This document shows positions 15,776-24,626 of a stretch of 64,000 nt of DNA, piece after piece; positions within the stretch are counted from its first letter, which is position 1, and each line of letters starts with the position of its first letter. Location of the stretch: NCBI GenBank assembly GCA_002011125.2, contig MTMF02000009.1:774989-838988 (forward strand), in the 5' to 3' direction. Under the pieces are notes generated by a model, which worked only from the letters and a program-made list of their open reading frames with translations, made no database searches and had not been told where the DNA came from. The DNA is from Candidatus Hydrothermarchaeum profundi. GTDB lineage: Archaea > Hydrothermarchaeota > Hydrothermarchaeia > Hydrothermarchaeales > Hydrothermarchaeaceae. The translations under genes and the position numbers were made by a program.

Positions 15776-16554
15776 GTCATCACCACAGAAAAAGCTAGGT
15801 AAATCCCAACAACAGCTATTATGATTCCGCTGAATTTCTTTATTCTATTAGTTGAAACAGCTAAATTCCTTATTAAAGTGTCCTTTGAGTATGCTACTAG
15901 GTACGAGACCGTCACCATGAGGATCGCTTTTGCTAGAGCATAGCTTAAAAAAGCTAAGAGTCCAATAGAGAGCATTCTGTTAAACAATGGGTAGATAACC
16001 AATACTAGGAAAATTGGGAGAGTACATCCAAGCGCAGTAGCTCCATAGGCTATCCCAAACAAAAAGAATGGCAATGGTCCACCGTCTTTACTCTTAGAAT
16101 ATAATCTACCAGCAGCAGAGCTAAGATTGTCAAGATAAAATGAGCCAGTATAAAGTAGGACACCTAAAAAGATGAAAATAAAGCCAATAAAAGGCTTAAA
16201 ATACACTAAAAGGGGGCTTATAGCAGACCCTAAGATTGAGAATAGCACTCCTAGAATCAAGTAGAAACAGAGTATCCCAGATGCTGTTGCCAGCCCCAAA
16301 TAAGCAGGACCTATACTCCTTCTTGTATCTAACCCCAAGTAATAGGAAGCATATCCTGGGAGAAGAGCAAAAGCGCAAGGAGCAAAAAAAGATGCTATAC
16401 CAGCGAGGAATGCAAACAAGAGAAAAAAAGCATCACTTTGCTTTATTCTTCCTACCTCATGCAGTACAAAGTTGTTCCATAGATACCAGCCTGCAACCAT
16501 AAGAAGAGCGAAGCCTATGGTGACGTTTAATAAAAAAGTATATTCTCTTTTCAT
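15772..16554 (-). CDS. CcdA/DsbD-like integral membrane protein
   Basis: 260 residues with about seven hydrophobic segments. The two conserved cysteine sites of the CcdA family are visible: FFAPCAFALLPGY near residue 60 and TALGCTLPIFLVL near residue 175. CcdA proteins pass electrons from cytoplasmic thioredoxin across the membrane; relatives in metal-resistance loci may instead move metals. It lies between two HMA-domain genes with 4-base overlaps on each side, so reduction or delivery of metal at HMA cysteines is a reasonable inference. Confidence 0.82.
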   Translation of the reverse strand: MKREYTFLLNVTIGFALLMVAGWYLWNNFVLHEVGRIKQSDAFFLLFAFLAGIASFFAPCAFALLPGYASYYLGLDTRRSIGPAYLGLATASGILCFYLILGVLFSILGSAISPLLVYFKPFIGFIFIFLGVLLYTGSFYLDNLSSAAGRLYSKSKDGGPLPFFLFGIAYGATALGCTLPIFLVLVIYPLFNRMLSIGLLAFLSYALAKAILMVTVSYLVAYSKDTLIRNLAVSTNRIKKFSGIIIAVVGIYLAFSVVMT

Positions 16555-16865
16555 GCTACTATATACCCATGATTGAGGAGGGCCTGCCTAAACTCTGAAT
16601 CTTTGGTCTTGGAGGGATCAAAGGAAACTTCTACAAGCTTTGTTTTAATATCTACCTTAACCTCATAAGCACCATCGAATTCTAGGATAATTTTTTTAAT
16701 GGTTCTCGCGCAGCCCTCACATGCCATATTTTCAACTTTAAAACTAACTGTCTGTAGTGGATAACCTTCAGACAGAGTTTTAGCATCTTCTCTGCTCTCA
16801 CTTGAAGATCGACGCAGAAGGGAAAATAGTTTAGCTAACATCATCATCAGCGGATTAGATAACAT
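16551..16865 (-). CDS. HMA-domain metallochaperone-like protein
   Basis: 104 residues. After a 40-residue N-terminal stretch (MLSNPLMMMLAKLFSLLRRSSS) comes an HMA domain with VENMACEGCARTIKKI and a standard beta-alpha-beta pattern. Several in-frame Met codons near the N terminus make the exact start uncertain; the first ATG abuts the palindromic operator, so a start at one of the following Mets is likely. It is first gene of the minus-strand metal operon, divergent from the regulator. Confidence 0.75.
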   Translation of the reverse strand: MLSNPLMMMLAKLFSLLRRSSSESREDAKTLSEGYPLQTVSFKVENMACEGCARTIKKIILEFDGAYEVKVDIKTKLVEVSFDPSKTKDSEFRQALLNHGYIVA

Positions 16866-16883
16866 TTACGAAAATTTTCGTAA
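16866..16883. promoter_or_regulatory. 18-base perfect palindrome in the divergent metal-operon promoter
   Basis: TTACGAAAATTTTCGTAA is fully self-complementary and lies between the two divergent operons, 22 bases before the regulator's ATG and next to the first ATG of the HMA gene. It is the obvious operator for the adjacent ArsR-type repressor controlling both directions. Confidence 0.75.
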
Positions 16884-16905
16884 CGGTAATAAATTATTTG
16901 TATAT

Positions 16906-17457
16906 ATGGCTGAAATCTTTCAAAAGCCGGTTAAGGTGAAAAATCTAATTGCGTTGGATGTGAGTAAGGCTCGGGCACTAGAAGATCCTCTCCGCATCAG
17001 GATACTTGACTTCCTCATACAAAAACCGATGTCTATCGAAGACCTAGCTAAGGAACTAAAGGAGAGAGGGATCGAAAAAGCTCCAACAACTATTAGGCAT
17101 CATATTGAAATTCTCAAAAAAGCAGGACTCATAGAGCTTACTAGACTAAAAGAAGCAAGGGGAGGCATGTTGAAATATTATGCTTCTAACACCAAAATAC
17201 TAAACTACAAAATTCCAGAAGACTTCGATGATAGGCTGAAGACATCTATTGAAAAAGCTAGAGAGGAAGTTAAACACCTGCTGGCAAAACTGCTTCAAGA
17301 ACATGGTGAAGAAATAAAAGCAGTTGCAGAGGACCTGAAACCGTGCCCTTATTGCAGCACCCAACACTTTATTGAGTACGTGTTAATCCAAATCCTAAAT
17401 AGGGCATTGGTGGAAGCTCTCCAGGAGCACAGATATCCTGCTCTAGAGGGAATGTGA
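16906..17457 (+). CDS. ArsR-type winged-helix metal-responsive regulator
   Basis: 183 residues. A winged-helix DNA-binding domain occupies about residues 20-100 (ALEDPLRIRILDFLIQKPMSIEDLAKEL, then TTIRHHIEILKKAGLIEL). A C-terminal extension carries CPYCSTQH near residues 147-154, a likely metal-sensing site. A regulator that releases the neighbouring palindrome on metal binding is the natural reading. The stop overlaps the ATPase start (TGATG), so regulator and pump are made together. Confidence 0.83.
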   Translation: MAEIFQKPVKVKNLIALDVSKARALEDPLRIRILDFLIQKPMSIEDLAKELKERGIEKAPTTIRHHIEILKKAGLIELTRLKEARGGMLKYYASNTKILNYKIPEDFDDRLKTSIEKAREEVKHLLAKLLQEHGEEIKAVAEDLKPCPYCSTQHFIEYVLIQILNRALVEALQEHRYPALEGM

Positions 17458-19859
17458 TGGAAAAACATCACATAAGGATAGGAAGGATGTCCTGTTCGTT
17501 TTGTGCAGAGACCATCAAGAAAGCTCTTACCAGGGTAGATGGAGTAAGCAAAGTGAATGTAAGCCTTGCCCATGAAGAGGCTCTTATAGAATACGATCCA
17601 GAGAAGGTTGACGCTGGGAGATTGGATGAGATATTGATGCAACTTGGGTATACTGTCCGTGACCCAAGGAAAATGAGGACTTTTGAAGAGGAAGAAGTTG
17701 AAATAAAACGAGAGAAACAGAGGCTTCTTATATCGGCTGTTTTTACTGGCGTAGCAGTGGTATTGATGATCCTCATGCGGTTAGGATACCAGCACCTCTG
17801 GTTCAAGTGGCTGATGATGGGGCTGGCACTAATGACAGTATTTGGCCCGGGATTTTACATTTTGAAGATGGCACTTTACTCTCTCCGCAGAGGAATATTG
17901 AATCAGCACGTGCTATTAGAGTTTGGAGCGTTTGCGGGACTAACGGGTGGATTCGTGGGATTCCTCATAAAGGACTTCCCAATTGCTGACTTCTTCGCCG
18001 TAGCTGTTTTTATTACAACTTATCATATTCTCTCAGGTTATACATCGTTGATCGTCCGTACCCGCGCCTCGCAAGCCGTGAGAAAATTGCTGGATCTTCA
18101 GCCACAGAAGGCTAGAGTAATCAGAGACGGTAAAGAGAAAATGGTGCCGATTGAGGGGGTAGTGAAAGGAGATTTGGTGAGCATACGTCCGGGTGAAAGA
18201 ATCCCTGTCGATGGAGAAGTAATAGACGGTTATTCTGCTGTAGATGAGAGCATAGTAACTGGTGAATCTATTCCCATTGATAAGAAACTAGGTGACGAGG
18301 TAATCGGAGGATCATATAATCAGCTAGGAAATCTCTTAGTGAGGGTTTCACGGATAGGCGAAGAAAGCTTCCTCCAGCAAATTGCCAGACACATCGAGGA
18401 AGCCAGGGCAATGAAGCCAGGAATTGTTCAAGTAGTAGACAAAGTACTCAAGTATTATGTTCCAGTAGTACTATTATTTGCTGCTGCAGGCATGGTAATC
18501 TGGACAGTAGGAGCATGGCTAATCAAAGGAGAGACAAACCTTATCCGGGGCACTTTTGCTGCACTCGCCGTTTTAATAATGGGCTATCCATGTGCTCTTG
18601 GAATGGCTACGCCTCTAGCGATGATCCGTGGGGGCGGATTAGCTGCGGAAAAAGGGATCTTAATGCGCTCTAGCAACGCATTTCAGGCTTTTAAAGAAGT
18701 CAAAAAGCTGATACTCGATAAAACAGGCACTATAACGAAGGGAAAGCCGGAGGTAACTGAGGTTGTATCTTTAAGTAAGATTCCAGATAGGGAGATAATT
18801 ATGATGGCAGCATCAGTTGAAAAGCATTCAGAGCATCCTCTTGGCAAGTCTGTAGTGGAGCACGCACAGAGCCTAGGCGTTGAGTTAAAGAAAGTCAAAA
18901 AATTTTCAGCTGTTCCAGGCGAAGGCGTACGAGCAGAAATGGGTGGGAAAGTTATCCGAGTAGGAAGTCTAAGGTATCTAAAAAAGGAGGGAGTATTAAT
19001 ATCTAGAGGTTCTCAGGAGGCTAAAGCTCTCGAACAGCAAGGGAAAACCGTAATAGCAGTTTCAGTAGGCAGAGAACTTGTAGGTCTCATAGCAGTAGCT
19101 GATGCATTGAAGGAGGATGCGGTAGAAGCCATTCGCAGAATAAAAGAAGCCGGTTTAGAGCCTGTGATGATAACTGGGGATAATCAGCTGATAGCACGTG
19201 TAGTGGCAAATGCTGTCGGCATTGAAGAGGTGATAGCTGAAGTTTTGCCCGAGGAAAAGGCGGAGAAAATAAGAAAGTTGCAGGAAGATGGCTACCGAGT
19301 AGCTATGGTGGGAGACGGAATAAATGATGCTCCTGCTCTTATGCAGGCAGATATTGGCATTGCTATTGGAACTGGGACAGATATAGCTATAGAATCTGCA
19401 GATGTGGTCTTAATCGGTGGAAGTTTAAACGCTATTGTGGATGCCTATTATATTGGAAAAAACTCCTATAAGAAGACGGTTCAGAATCTTATCCTCGCCT
19501 TTAGTTTTAACGGCATAGGTGTGCCAGCAGCTACTACAGGGCTAGTACACCCTGTCTGGGCGATGGTTGCAATGGTAGCTAGCGTGAGCACAGTGTTATT
19601 GAACTCCTTTGGCGGTAGACTATTGCCTACCCGGAGAAAATTTAATAAAGAACTTAGAAAAGTCACTTTCAGAGTCCCGACTATGCACTGCGAGAAATGT
19701 CTCTCTACTATCGCAAAAAGATTATCCGAAATAGAGGGAGTAAACGACATCAAAGGAAGTGTATTAGAGAAGACAGTTACAGTAACCTGTGATGGTAAGA
19801 GAGGTCTAGAGAAAAAACTAAGAGAAGAAATAACAAAACTAGGCCATGTAGCTGGCTGA
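17457..19859 (+). CDS. P1B-type heavy-metal-translocating ATPase with HMA domains at both ends
   Basis: 800 residues from the ATG at 17457 (TGATG coupling with the regulator). Order: N-terminal HMA domain (RMSCSFCAETI), membrane segments, actuator domain with TGESIP, a transmembrane metal site IMGYPCALGMATP, phosphorylation site DKTGT, nucleotide domain (HP of KHSEHPLG), hinge VGDGINDAPAL, final membrane pair, then a second HMA domain (PTMHCEKCLSTIAK). The membrane metal site is YPC where Cu pumps have CPC, so metal specificity is uncertain. It exports or loads a soft metal across the membrane. A C-terminal HMA domain is uncommon. Confidence 0.92.
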   Translation: MEKHHIRIGRMSCSFCAETIKKALTRVDGVSKVNVSLAHEEALIEYDPEKVDAGRLDEILMQLGYTVRDPRKMRTFEEEEVEIKREKQRLLISAVFTGVAVVLMILMRLGYQHLWFKWLMMGLALMTVFGPGFYILKMALYSLRRGILNQHVLLEFGAFAGLTGGFVGFLIKDFPIADFFAVAVFITTYHILSGYTSLIVRTRASQAVRKLLDLQPQKARVIRDGKEKMVPIEGVVKGDLVSIRPGERIPVDGEVIDGYSAVDESIVTGESIPIDKKLGDEVIGGSYNQLGNLLVRVSRIGEESFLQQIARHIEEARAMKPGIVQVVDKVLKYYVPVVLLFAAAGMVIWTVGAWLIKGETNLIRGTFAALAVLIMGYPCALGMATPLAMIRGGGLAAEKGILMRSSNAFQAFKEVKKLILDKTGTITKGKPEVTEVVSLSKIPDREIIMMAASVEKHSEHPLGKSVVEHAQSLGVELKKVKKFSAVPGEGVRAEMGGKVIRVGSLRYLKKEGVLISRGSQEAKALEQQGKTVIAVSVGRELVGLIAVADALKEDAVEAIRRIKEAGLEPVMITGDNQLIARVVANAVGIEEVIAEVLPEEKAEKIRKLQEDGYRVAMVGDGINDAPALMQADIGIAIGTGTDIAIESADVVLIGGSLNAIVDAYYIGKNSYKKTVQNLILAFSFNGIGVPAATTGLVHPVWAMVAMVASVSTVLLNSFGGRLLPTRRKFNKELRKVTFRVPTMHCEKCLSTIAKRLSEIEGVNDIKGSVLEKTVTVTCDGKRGLEKKLREEITKLGHVAG

Positions 19860-20035
19860 GCTCCTTATATACGAAAAATACAGTTAACATTTTCAGACCA
19901 TGATGAACGAATATTCTAGTGCTAGCTAAATTAGGGTTATCTTAAAACCTAAAGACAAATAGACCCAAGTAAGTCTTACTAATCCTCCTAAATATTTTTT
20001 AATTGTTTTTTAGTAAAGAATGATATTATTATAAT

Positions 20036-20060
20036 TAATTATTTTATTGTTAAATAATTA
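20036..20060. promoter_or_regulatory. Inverted repeat upstream of vapBC-2
   Basis: TAATTATT (20036-20043) and AATAATTA (20053-20060) are perfect arms around nine bases, ending 9 bases before the antitoxin ATG. The surrounding 210-base gap from 19860 is very AT-rich and contains no gene. The repeat is a probable autoregulatory site, though AT-richness makes chance arms easier. Confidence 0.4.
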
Positions 20061-20069
20061 TACAATTAT

Positions 20070-20264
20070 ATGCCCACAACAATTACAATAAGCGAAAGCA
20101 CAAAACAGGTGCTTAAAAATATCAAAGGCAAGAAAAAATGGGACATCCTTCTTAGGGAACTTGCAGAGGAGTATATGAAGATTAAGAGGGAAAGAGTGAG
20201 AAAGGAACTCAAGAAGTTGCTTATAGAAGAGACGAGGGTTAGGAAATGGGCGAGGGAGTACTAG
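20070..20264 (+). CDS. vapB: VapB-type antitoxin
   Basis: 64 residues (MPTTITISESTKQVLKNIKG, then a basic helical tail). The TITISE strand followed by helices is the usual archaeal VapB ribbon-helix-helix. It overlaps the PIN-domain gene by 19 bases, the standard arrangement. Distinct in sequence from the pair at 14.7-15.3 kb. Confidence 0.82.
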   Translation: MPTTITISESTKQVLKNIKGKKKWDILLRELAEEYMKIKRERVRKELKKLLIEETRVRKWAREY

Positions 20265-20608
20265 TTGATACAGATGTTTTGATCGATTTTGTAAATGAAA
20301 AAACTGAACTTCCAAATAGTCCCTTATATATAACTGAGGTAACCCTCTATGAGTTTATACGGGGATCTCGGGACATCTCAAAATCAAAAGCTCTTCTTGA
20401 AGAGGCATTCTCCGTCATATACCATGAGAACCCCATAATCCAAAAAGCATCAGAAATTTGGGTTACACTCAGAAGGGAAGGGGAAATCTTGGACGATAGG
20501 GACATCCTTATCGGGGCAGCCGCTATGATTAAGAACATTCCTTTATTAACCCGCAACAAGAAACATTACGAAAAGCTCAAAGAATTCGGCATAACTTTTT
20601 ACAAATAG
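20246..20608 (+). CDS. vapC: VapC-type PIN-domain ribonuclease toxin
   Basis: 120 residues with PIN signatures: LVDTDVLIDFVNE at the start, Glu in VTLYEFIRG, and DDRDILIGAAAMIKNIPLLTRNKKHYEKL at the end carrying the remaining acidic ligands. It is a predicted Mg-dependent RNase held by the overlapping antitoxin. Start ATG at 20246. Confidence 0.87.
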   Translation: MGEGVLVDTDVLIDFVNEKTELPNSPLYITEVTLYEFIRGSRDISKSKALLEEAFSVIYHENPIIQKASEIWVTLRREGEILDDRDILIGAAAMIKNIPLLTRNKKHYEKLKEFGITFYK

Positions 20609-20618
20609 TGCAAAAGGA

Positions 20619-21272
20619 TCAGAAATACTCTTCTAAATCCTTCTGGGACGGCTTCTTCTTTTTTTCTTCCCAAGAGCTAATAGCCCTACCGACTTTCCTC
20701 CTAACCGCGGTTTGAACCTCCTCTATAGATCCGGTGGCATTGATGATTGAGATTACCTCATACTCTTTTGCGAGGTCTAGATATATGTCCCGCACCTTGG
20801 CGAGAAACTCTTTCTTCTCGAAGTACTCTCGCTCCCTAACACTACTCCGCAGGCTGTTCTTCGTTGATATTCTTTCGATGGCAACCTCCGGCGGAATATC
20901 TAGCAGTAAAACTAGGTCAGGCATTGGCGCAAACCTATTTATCTCCCTAAGCCATTCAAGGCTAAGACCAGATGCGCCCTGGTAAGCCATAGAAGAAAAA
21001 AAGTACCTCTCAGTAATAACCACCTTACCCTCTCCAAGCTTTTCTGAGATCACCTTAACATGCTCGCTTCTATCAGCCGCGAACAATAGGGCCTCCGTCT
21101 TTGAGTCGAGCTCGCCTTTTTTCAAGGCTTCTCTAATGAGCTTACCGACAGGCCCATCTGTGGGTTCCTTGGTGAGGAAAGTATCATAACCCTTATCCTT
21201 GACCCACCTGTTCAGGAGCTTACAGTGAGTTCCTTTCCCAGAGCCGTCTATACCCTCTATAGCTATGAACAT
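20619..21272 (-). CDS. tmk: Thymidylate kinase
   Basis: 217 residues from the ATG at 21272 (MFIAIEGIDGSGKGTH), chosen over a TTG five codons upstream. The P-loop GIDGSGKG, the TKEPTDGPVG motif, and the DRSEH and TERYFFSSMAYQGA (DRY/LID region) segments identify dTMP kinase, which makes dTDP for DNA synthesis. A C-terminal extension (SSWEEKKKKPSQKDLEEYF) goes a little beyond the usual end. Cytoplasmic. Confidence 0.94.
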   Translation of the reverse strand: MFIAIEGIDGSGKGTHCKLLNRWVKDKGYDTFLTKEPTDGPVGKLIREALKKGELDSKTEALLFAADRSEHVKVISEKLGEGKVVITERYFFSSMAYQGASGLSLEWLREINRFAPMPDLVLLLDIPPEVAIERISTKNSLRSSVREREYFEKKEFLAKVRDIYLDLAKEYEVISIINATGSIEEVQTAVRRKVGRAISSWEEKKKKPSQKDLEEYF

Positions 21273-21325
21273 GCCTCTTACACCCAATGCTTATCTCTTT
21301 TTTCTGCCTAATAAGGGCTTTGTAA

Positions 21326-22237
21326 TCAGATGAAATTGATATGCAGATAAATAAACATCAAATAAAGTGCTATAAGCACCGAGGACTCCTTCCTATTCAG
21401 ATTCATATTATTCCAAAGTAGCAGGAGGGCGATAGCAGTAGCAAAGGCCCAGTATACGAAATCGTAGGAGAGCAGTATAGGTTCAACTGCGAATCCGTAG
21501 AGAGAAGCTCCTATACCTATGGATAAAAGCGGGTCGGTGATATTAGAGCCGATAAGATTACCAAGGCTCAAGGCATGAGCTTTTTTGGAGAGAGCCCTAA
21601 GAGAGACGCTGAGTTCTGGAAGAGCGTTTCCAAGGCCTACAAGTATGCCCATAAAGGCAACCGGTAGACCAAGGTTCTGAGCTATACCTACTCCATTTTC
21701 AACCACAACTCTTGCGGAGAAAACAACTACCCCTATGCCTCCCAGGGTTAAAAAAACATCACCAATAACCCTAGTAGTAGGCGTCTCCTCCCTTGCGATA
21801 GGCTTCTCCTGCTTTATTAGAAAAACCAAGTAGGCTACATATAATAAAACTAGAGTAACGCCGTTTAAGCGGGATATCATTCCATCGCTCGCAGCTAGAT
21901 ACATGACGAATAAAGCTAGTAGCATGGCTATCCCATCCCTCCTCAGCGACCTCTGCTGAATATAGAGATTAGCAAATAACCCAACTATGCCAAGTATTAT
22001 AGTTATCTGACTCATGCATGAACCAATTATATTCCCCACAGCTATACCGCTGGATGGGAGACCCTTTCTAGCCAGCAAACCGGCTGCTATATTAGTAGAT
22101 ATTTCCGGTAAAGATGTGCCAATAGATGTTATAGTTAAACCAATAACCAGCTCAGAGACCCCGAGTCTCAGAGCTATTCTCCGAGCAGCGTTAACTGCTA
22201 TATCAGAAGACCACCAGAGGCCGAGGATACCGGCCAA
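21326..22237 (-). CDS. Sodium/calcium exchanger family (CaCA) membrane protein
   Basis: 303 residues, about ten hydrophobic segments with the two inverted alpha repeats of cation/Ca2+ antiporters: TSIGTSLPEISTNIAAG in the first half and GLGNALPELSVSLRAL in the second, plus GNIIGS and GNLIGSNI. It starts with TTG; GGAGCT lies about 11 bases before it and no ATG exists before the upstream in-frame stop. Ion exchanged is uncertain (Ca2+ likely). It lies just downstream of the MgtC-like gene. Confidence 0.88.
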   Translation of the reverse strand: MAGILGLWWSSDIAVNAARRIALRLGVSELVIGLTITSIGTSLPEISTNIAAGLLARKGLPSSGIAVGNIIGSCMSQITIILGIVGLFANLYIQQRSLRRDGIAMLLALFVMYLAASDGMISRLNGVTLVLLYVAYLVFLIKQEKPIAREETPTTRVIGDVFLTLGGIGVVVFSARVVVENGVGIAQNLGLPVAFMGILVGLGNALPELSVSLRALSKKAHALSLGNLIGSNITDPLLSIGIGASLYGFAVEPILLSYDFVYWAFATAIALLLLWNNMNLNRKESSVLIALYLMFIYLHINFI

Positions 22238-22267
22238 TAAAATTGTAGCTCCTATCAGCCTTCCTCC

Positions 22268-23512
22268 TCAGATAGCACTCTGCAATACAAGCACCACAAT
22301 ACCAACCACGGCCATCAAAGTCGAAGGAAATCCGATGATCTTGAGAAGGTCCTTTGTACCACTTATCCTGACAATTAGAATCTTGCCGAGAGTAGAGCCT
22401 ACTGCAGCAATCACACATCCTGATGCGGCAGTATAAGCGTCAAGGCTGCCGAGAGCTCCTAGCGAAGCTAGAGAAGCAGTAACAGCAGCGCTGCTCACAA
22501 GCCCTCCGAGCATAGCGGTTATATACACTCCTCCGACACCGTAATCCTTAAACGTGTCTACGATAATTGATATGGCTGTAAAAAGTAGTGCAAAGCGTAT
22601 CGCAGGCAGAATCGCAAAAGGTGACTCAACAGGGGTTTCCATCTCTTTAGGTTTCTCCTTATATTTAGCTGTGGCAGAGTATAGGAGTCCTGCGGCTATC
22701 ATTAACACTTGGGGTAGGACCATGAAGCGTAGTACCTCAATGCTTATCACACCGGCTATTACGAGGTTTCTAGCTAGCATTACACAATTCGTATAAACGA
22801 TTGCTGTTTTAGCTGATTGAACTAGCTCTTCATATTTTTTCGCCTTAATGGCGAGAGCACTTGTTGTCGCCTCGCTATTCACAAGCCCTCCCAATGCGCC
22901 CACTATTGGAAGACCCTTTTCAACGCCAACCTGTCTGAGCGCTAGGAATCCAGCGAATCCTATGGAAGTCACTACTATAACGATGAGTACAAGCATCCTT
23001 GGGTTTATTAGTCCGAAGGGATCTACGGGATAGTCTGGCACCACAGGGTAGAGGACAAACGCTATAATACCAAACTCTAAAGCATTAATAATCTCGCTGT
23101 GGGTAAGTGTCTTGGAAAAGCTGGTAGAATACTTCTTAGTTACCAGGATACCTGTTATAATCACACTGCCAGCTACTGCCTCGAAGTACATCTGCATTCC
23201 AGCAAGGACTCCTAAGAGAAATGTTAAGAGAAATGCAACCGGGGTTGTAACACCTATATCCCAGAGGTTTATATTCTTGATAATACCAAGTAGAAGGGTC
23301 ACAAGGAGTATACCGAAAAAGGCTATTATCAGGAAAAGTTCCTCCTCTAATGCATCAGAGATAACCACAGAGAGAGCTCCAAGAATTGAGGCGAGCATGA
23401 AGGTCCGCATCCCAGCTACTACTTTTTCCTTCATCTCCCTCTCTATGCCTACCAGCCCACCTACTAGAGCTGCTATTATAAGCATTTTTATGAATTCGGC
23501 CTGCAAAACCAT
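22268..23512 (-). CDS. MgtC/SapB-DUF4010 family membrane protein
   Basis: 414 residues, highly hydrophobic throughout. The N-terminal third has the MgtC pattern (AALVGGLVGIEREMKEKVVAGMRTFML), and the rest is the DUF4010 half found in COG3174. MgtC proteins are linked to Mg2+ homeostasis; this two-part family has no proven role. It precedes the cation exchanger in the same orientation (30-base gap), which suggests a divalent-cation theme. Confidence 0.87.
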   Translation of the reverse strand: MVLQAEFIKMLIIAALVGGLVGIEREMKEKVVAGMRTFMLASILGALSVVISDALEEELFLIIAFFGILLVTLLLGIIKNINLWDIGVTTPVAFLLTFLLGVLAGMQMYFEAVAGSVIITGILVTKKYSTSFSKTLTHSEIINALEFGIIAFVLYPVVPDYPVDPFGLINPRMLVLIVIVVTSIGFAGFLALRQVGVEKGLPIVGALGGLVNSEATTSALAIKAKKYEELVQSAKTAIVYTNCVMLARNLVIAGVISIEVLRFMVLPQVLMIAAGLLYSATAKYKEKPKEMETPVESPFAILPAIRFALLFTAISIIVDTFKDYGVGGVYITAMLGGLVSSAAVTASLASLGALGSLDAYTAASGCVIAAVGSTLGKILIVRISGTKDLLKIIGFPSTLMAVVGIVVLVLQSAI

Positions 23513-23621
23513 GTCTTTAAGTTATATTGGCGAGTATTTATAATATTTCCAAGATTTCCGCTTTCCTACCCCTAAAAATATAAATAACGATGTACTTATC
23601 CTTTAACCGGAGGTATAAACG

Positions 23622-24086
23622 CTGAAGCTAACTCATGTCTCAGATAAAGGGGTAAGGATGGTTGAAATCTCAGATAAGAAAGACATTAAGAGAACTGCTA
23701 TCGCTAGCGGTAAAATCAGGCTTAGAAGAGAAACCATTGAGGGGATTAAGAAGGGCACTATTGAGAAGGGTAACGTGCTAACCACCGCTCAAGTAGCTGC
23801 AACGCTGGCTGTAAAGAAGACTCCGGAGCTAATACCCATGTGCCACCCACTTCAAATAACCGGCGTAGATGTGAACTTTGATGTAAGAGATGAAGAAATA
23901 GAAGCAGTAGTAAAGGTTACGACGGTGGGCAAGACAGGCGTAGAAATGGAGGCCATTACAGGCGTTGCTACTGCCTTGCTCACGATATGGGATATGGTTA
24001 AATCGGTTGAAAAAAATGAAAAGGGCCAATACCCTGTGACAAGGATTAATGATATAAAGGTGCTGGAGAAGCATAAGAGCGGTTGA
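23622..24086 (+). CDS. moaC: Cyclic pyranopterin monophosphate synthase MoaC, probable CTG start
   Basis: 154 residues if read from CTG at 23622. MoaC converts 3',8-cyclo-GTP-derived intermediate to cPMP in molybdopterin synthesis. Family features include [25 protein letters not shown] (the CHP active-site segment) and [22 protein letters not shown]. The conserved N-terminal [13 protein letters not shown] segment lies upstream of the first ATG (23658), in frame after a TAA. A ribosome site GGAGG sits 8-9 bases before the CTG, so the ATG would give a protein missing its conserved start. First gene of the Mo-cofactor operon. Confidence 0.93.
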   Translation: MKLTHVSDKGVRMVEISDKKDIKRTAIASGKIRLRRETIEGIKKGTIEKGNVLTTAQVAATLAVKKTPELIPMCHPLQITGVDVNFDVRDEEIEAVVKVTTVGKTGVEMEAITGVATALLTIWDMVKSVEKNEKGQYPVTRINDIKVLEKHKSG

Positions 24087-24089
24087 AAA

Positions 24090-24626
24090 ATGGAAACCAC
24101 CAAAAAACACAAAGAAGAGGCCCCTAAAGTCCTTAGGGCCGCGGTAGTCACAGTATCAGACTCAAAATACGATTACCTGTGGAGCAAAAACAAGACGCTA
24201 GAGGAGACAGAAGACGTTTCGGGAAAAGAAATTATAAGAACATTAAAAAATGAAGGACATGAGGTAGTTTTCTATACGATTGTCCCTGACCATGCTGGAG
24301 TAATTGTTGAGACGGTTGATCATATAGTAGAAACCTATGCTCCGGATATTGTCGTCACTACAGGGGGAACGGGAATCTCGAGTAAGGATGTCACTATAGA
24401 AGCATTGCGAGATGCCTTAGACAAGGAGGTTGAAGGATTCGGCGAGCTTTTTAGGAAGATCAGCTTTGAAAGGCTGGGTACCGCTGCCTTGTTAACCAGG
24501 GCGATAGCAGGTGTGTGGGGAGAAACTGTAGTTTTTTGTCTTCCGGGATCGCCTGACGCTGTGAAAACAGGCATGGATATAATCATTAAAGAAGCAGCTC
24601 ACTTAGTAAAACATGCGAGGGAATGA
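24090..24626 (+). CDS. moaB: MoaB/MogA-type molybdopterin adenylyltransferase
   Basis: 178 residues. The MoCF-biosynthesis fold is shown by RAAVVTVSDSKY, DIVVTTGGTGISSKDVTIEAL (TGGTG binding loop) and VFCLPGSPDAVKTGMD. The enzyme adenylates molybdopterin before metal insertion. It begins 3 bases after moaC and overlaps the next gene by 4 bases. Confidence 0.93.
   Translation: METTKKHKEEAPKVLRAAVVTVSDSKYDYLWSKNKTLEETEDVSGKEIIRTLKNEGHEVVFYTIVPDHAGVIVETVDHIVETYAPDIVVTTGGTGISSKDVTIEALRDALDKEVEGFGELFRKISFERLGTAALLTRAIAGVWGETVVFCLPGSPDAVKTGMDIIIKEAAHLVKHARE

Noticed and set aside
22014-23543. Plus-strand frames opposite the cation exchanger and MgtC-like genes
   Set aside because: Serine/proline/threonine-rich shadows of membrane-protein genes, no motifs.
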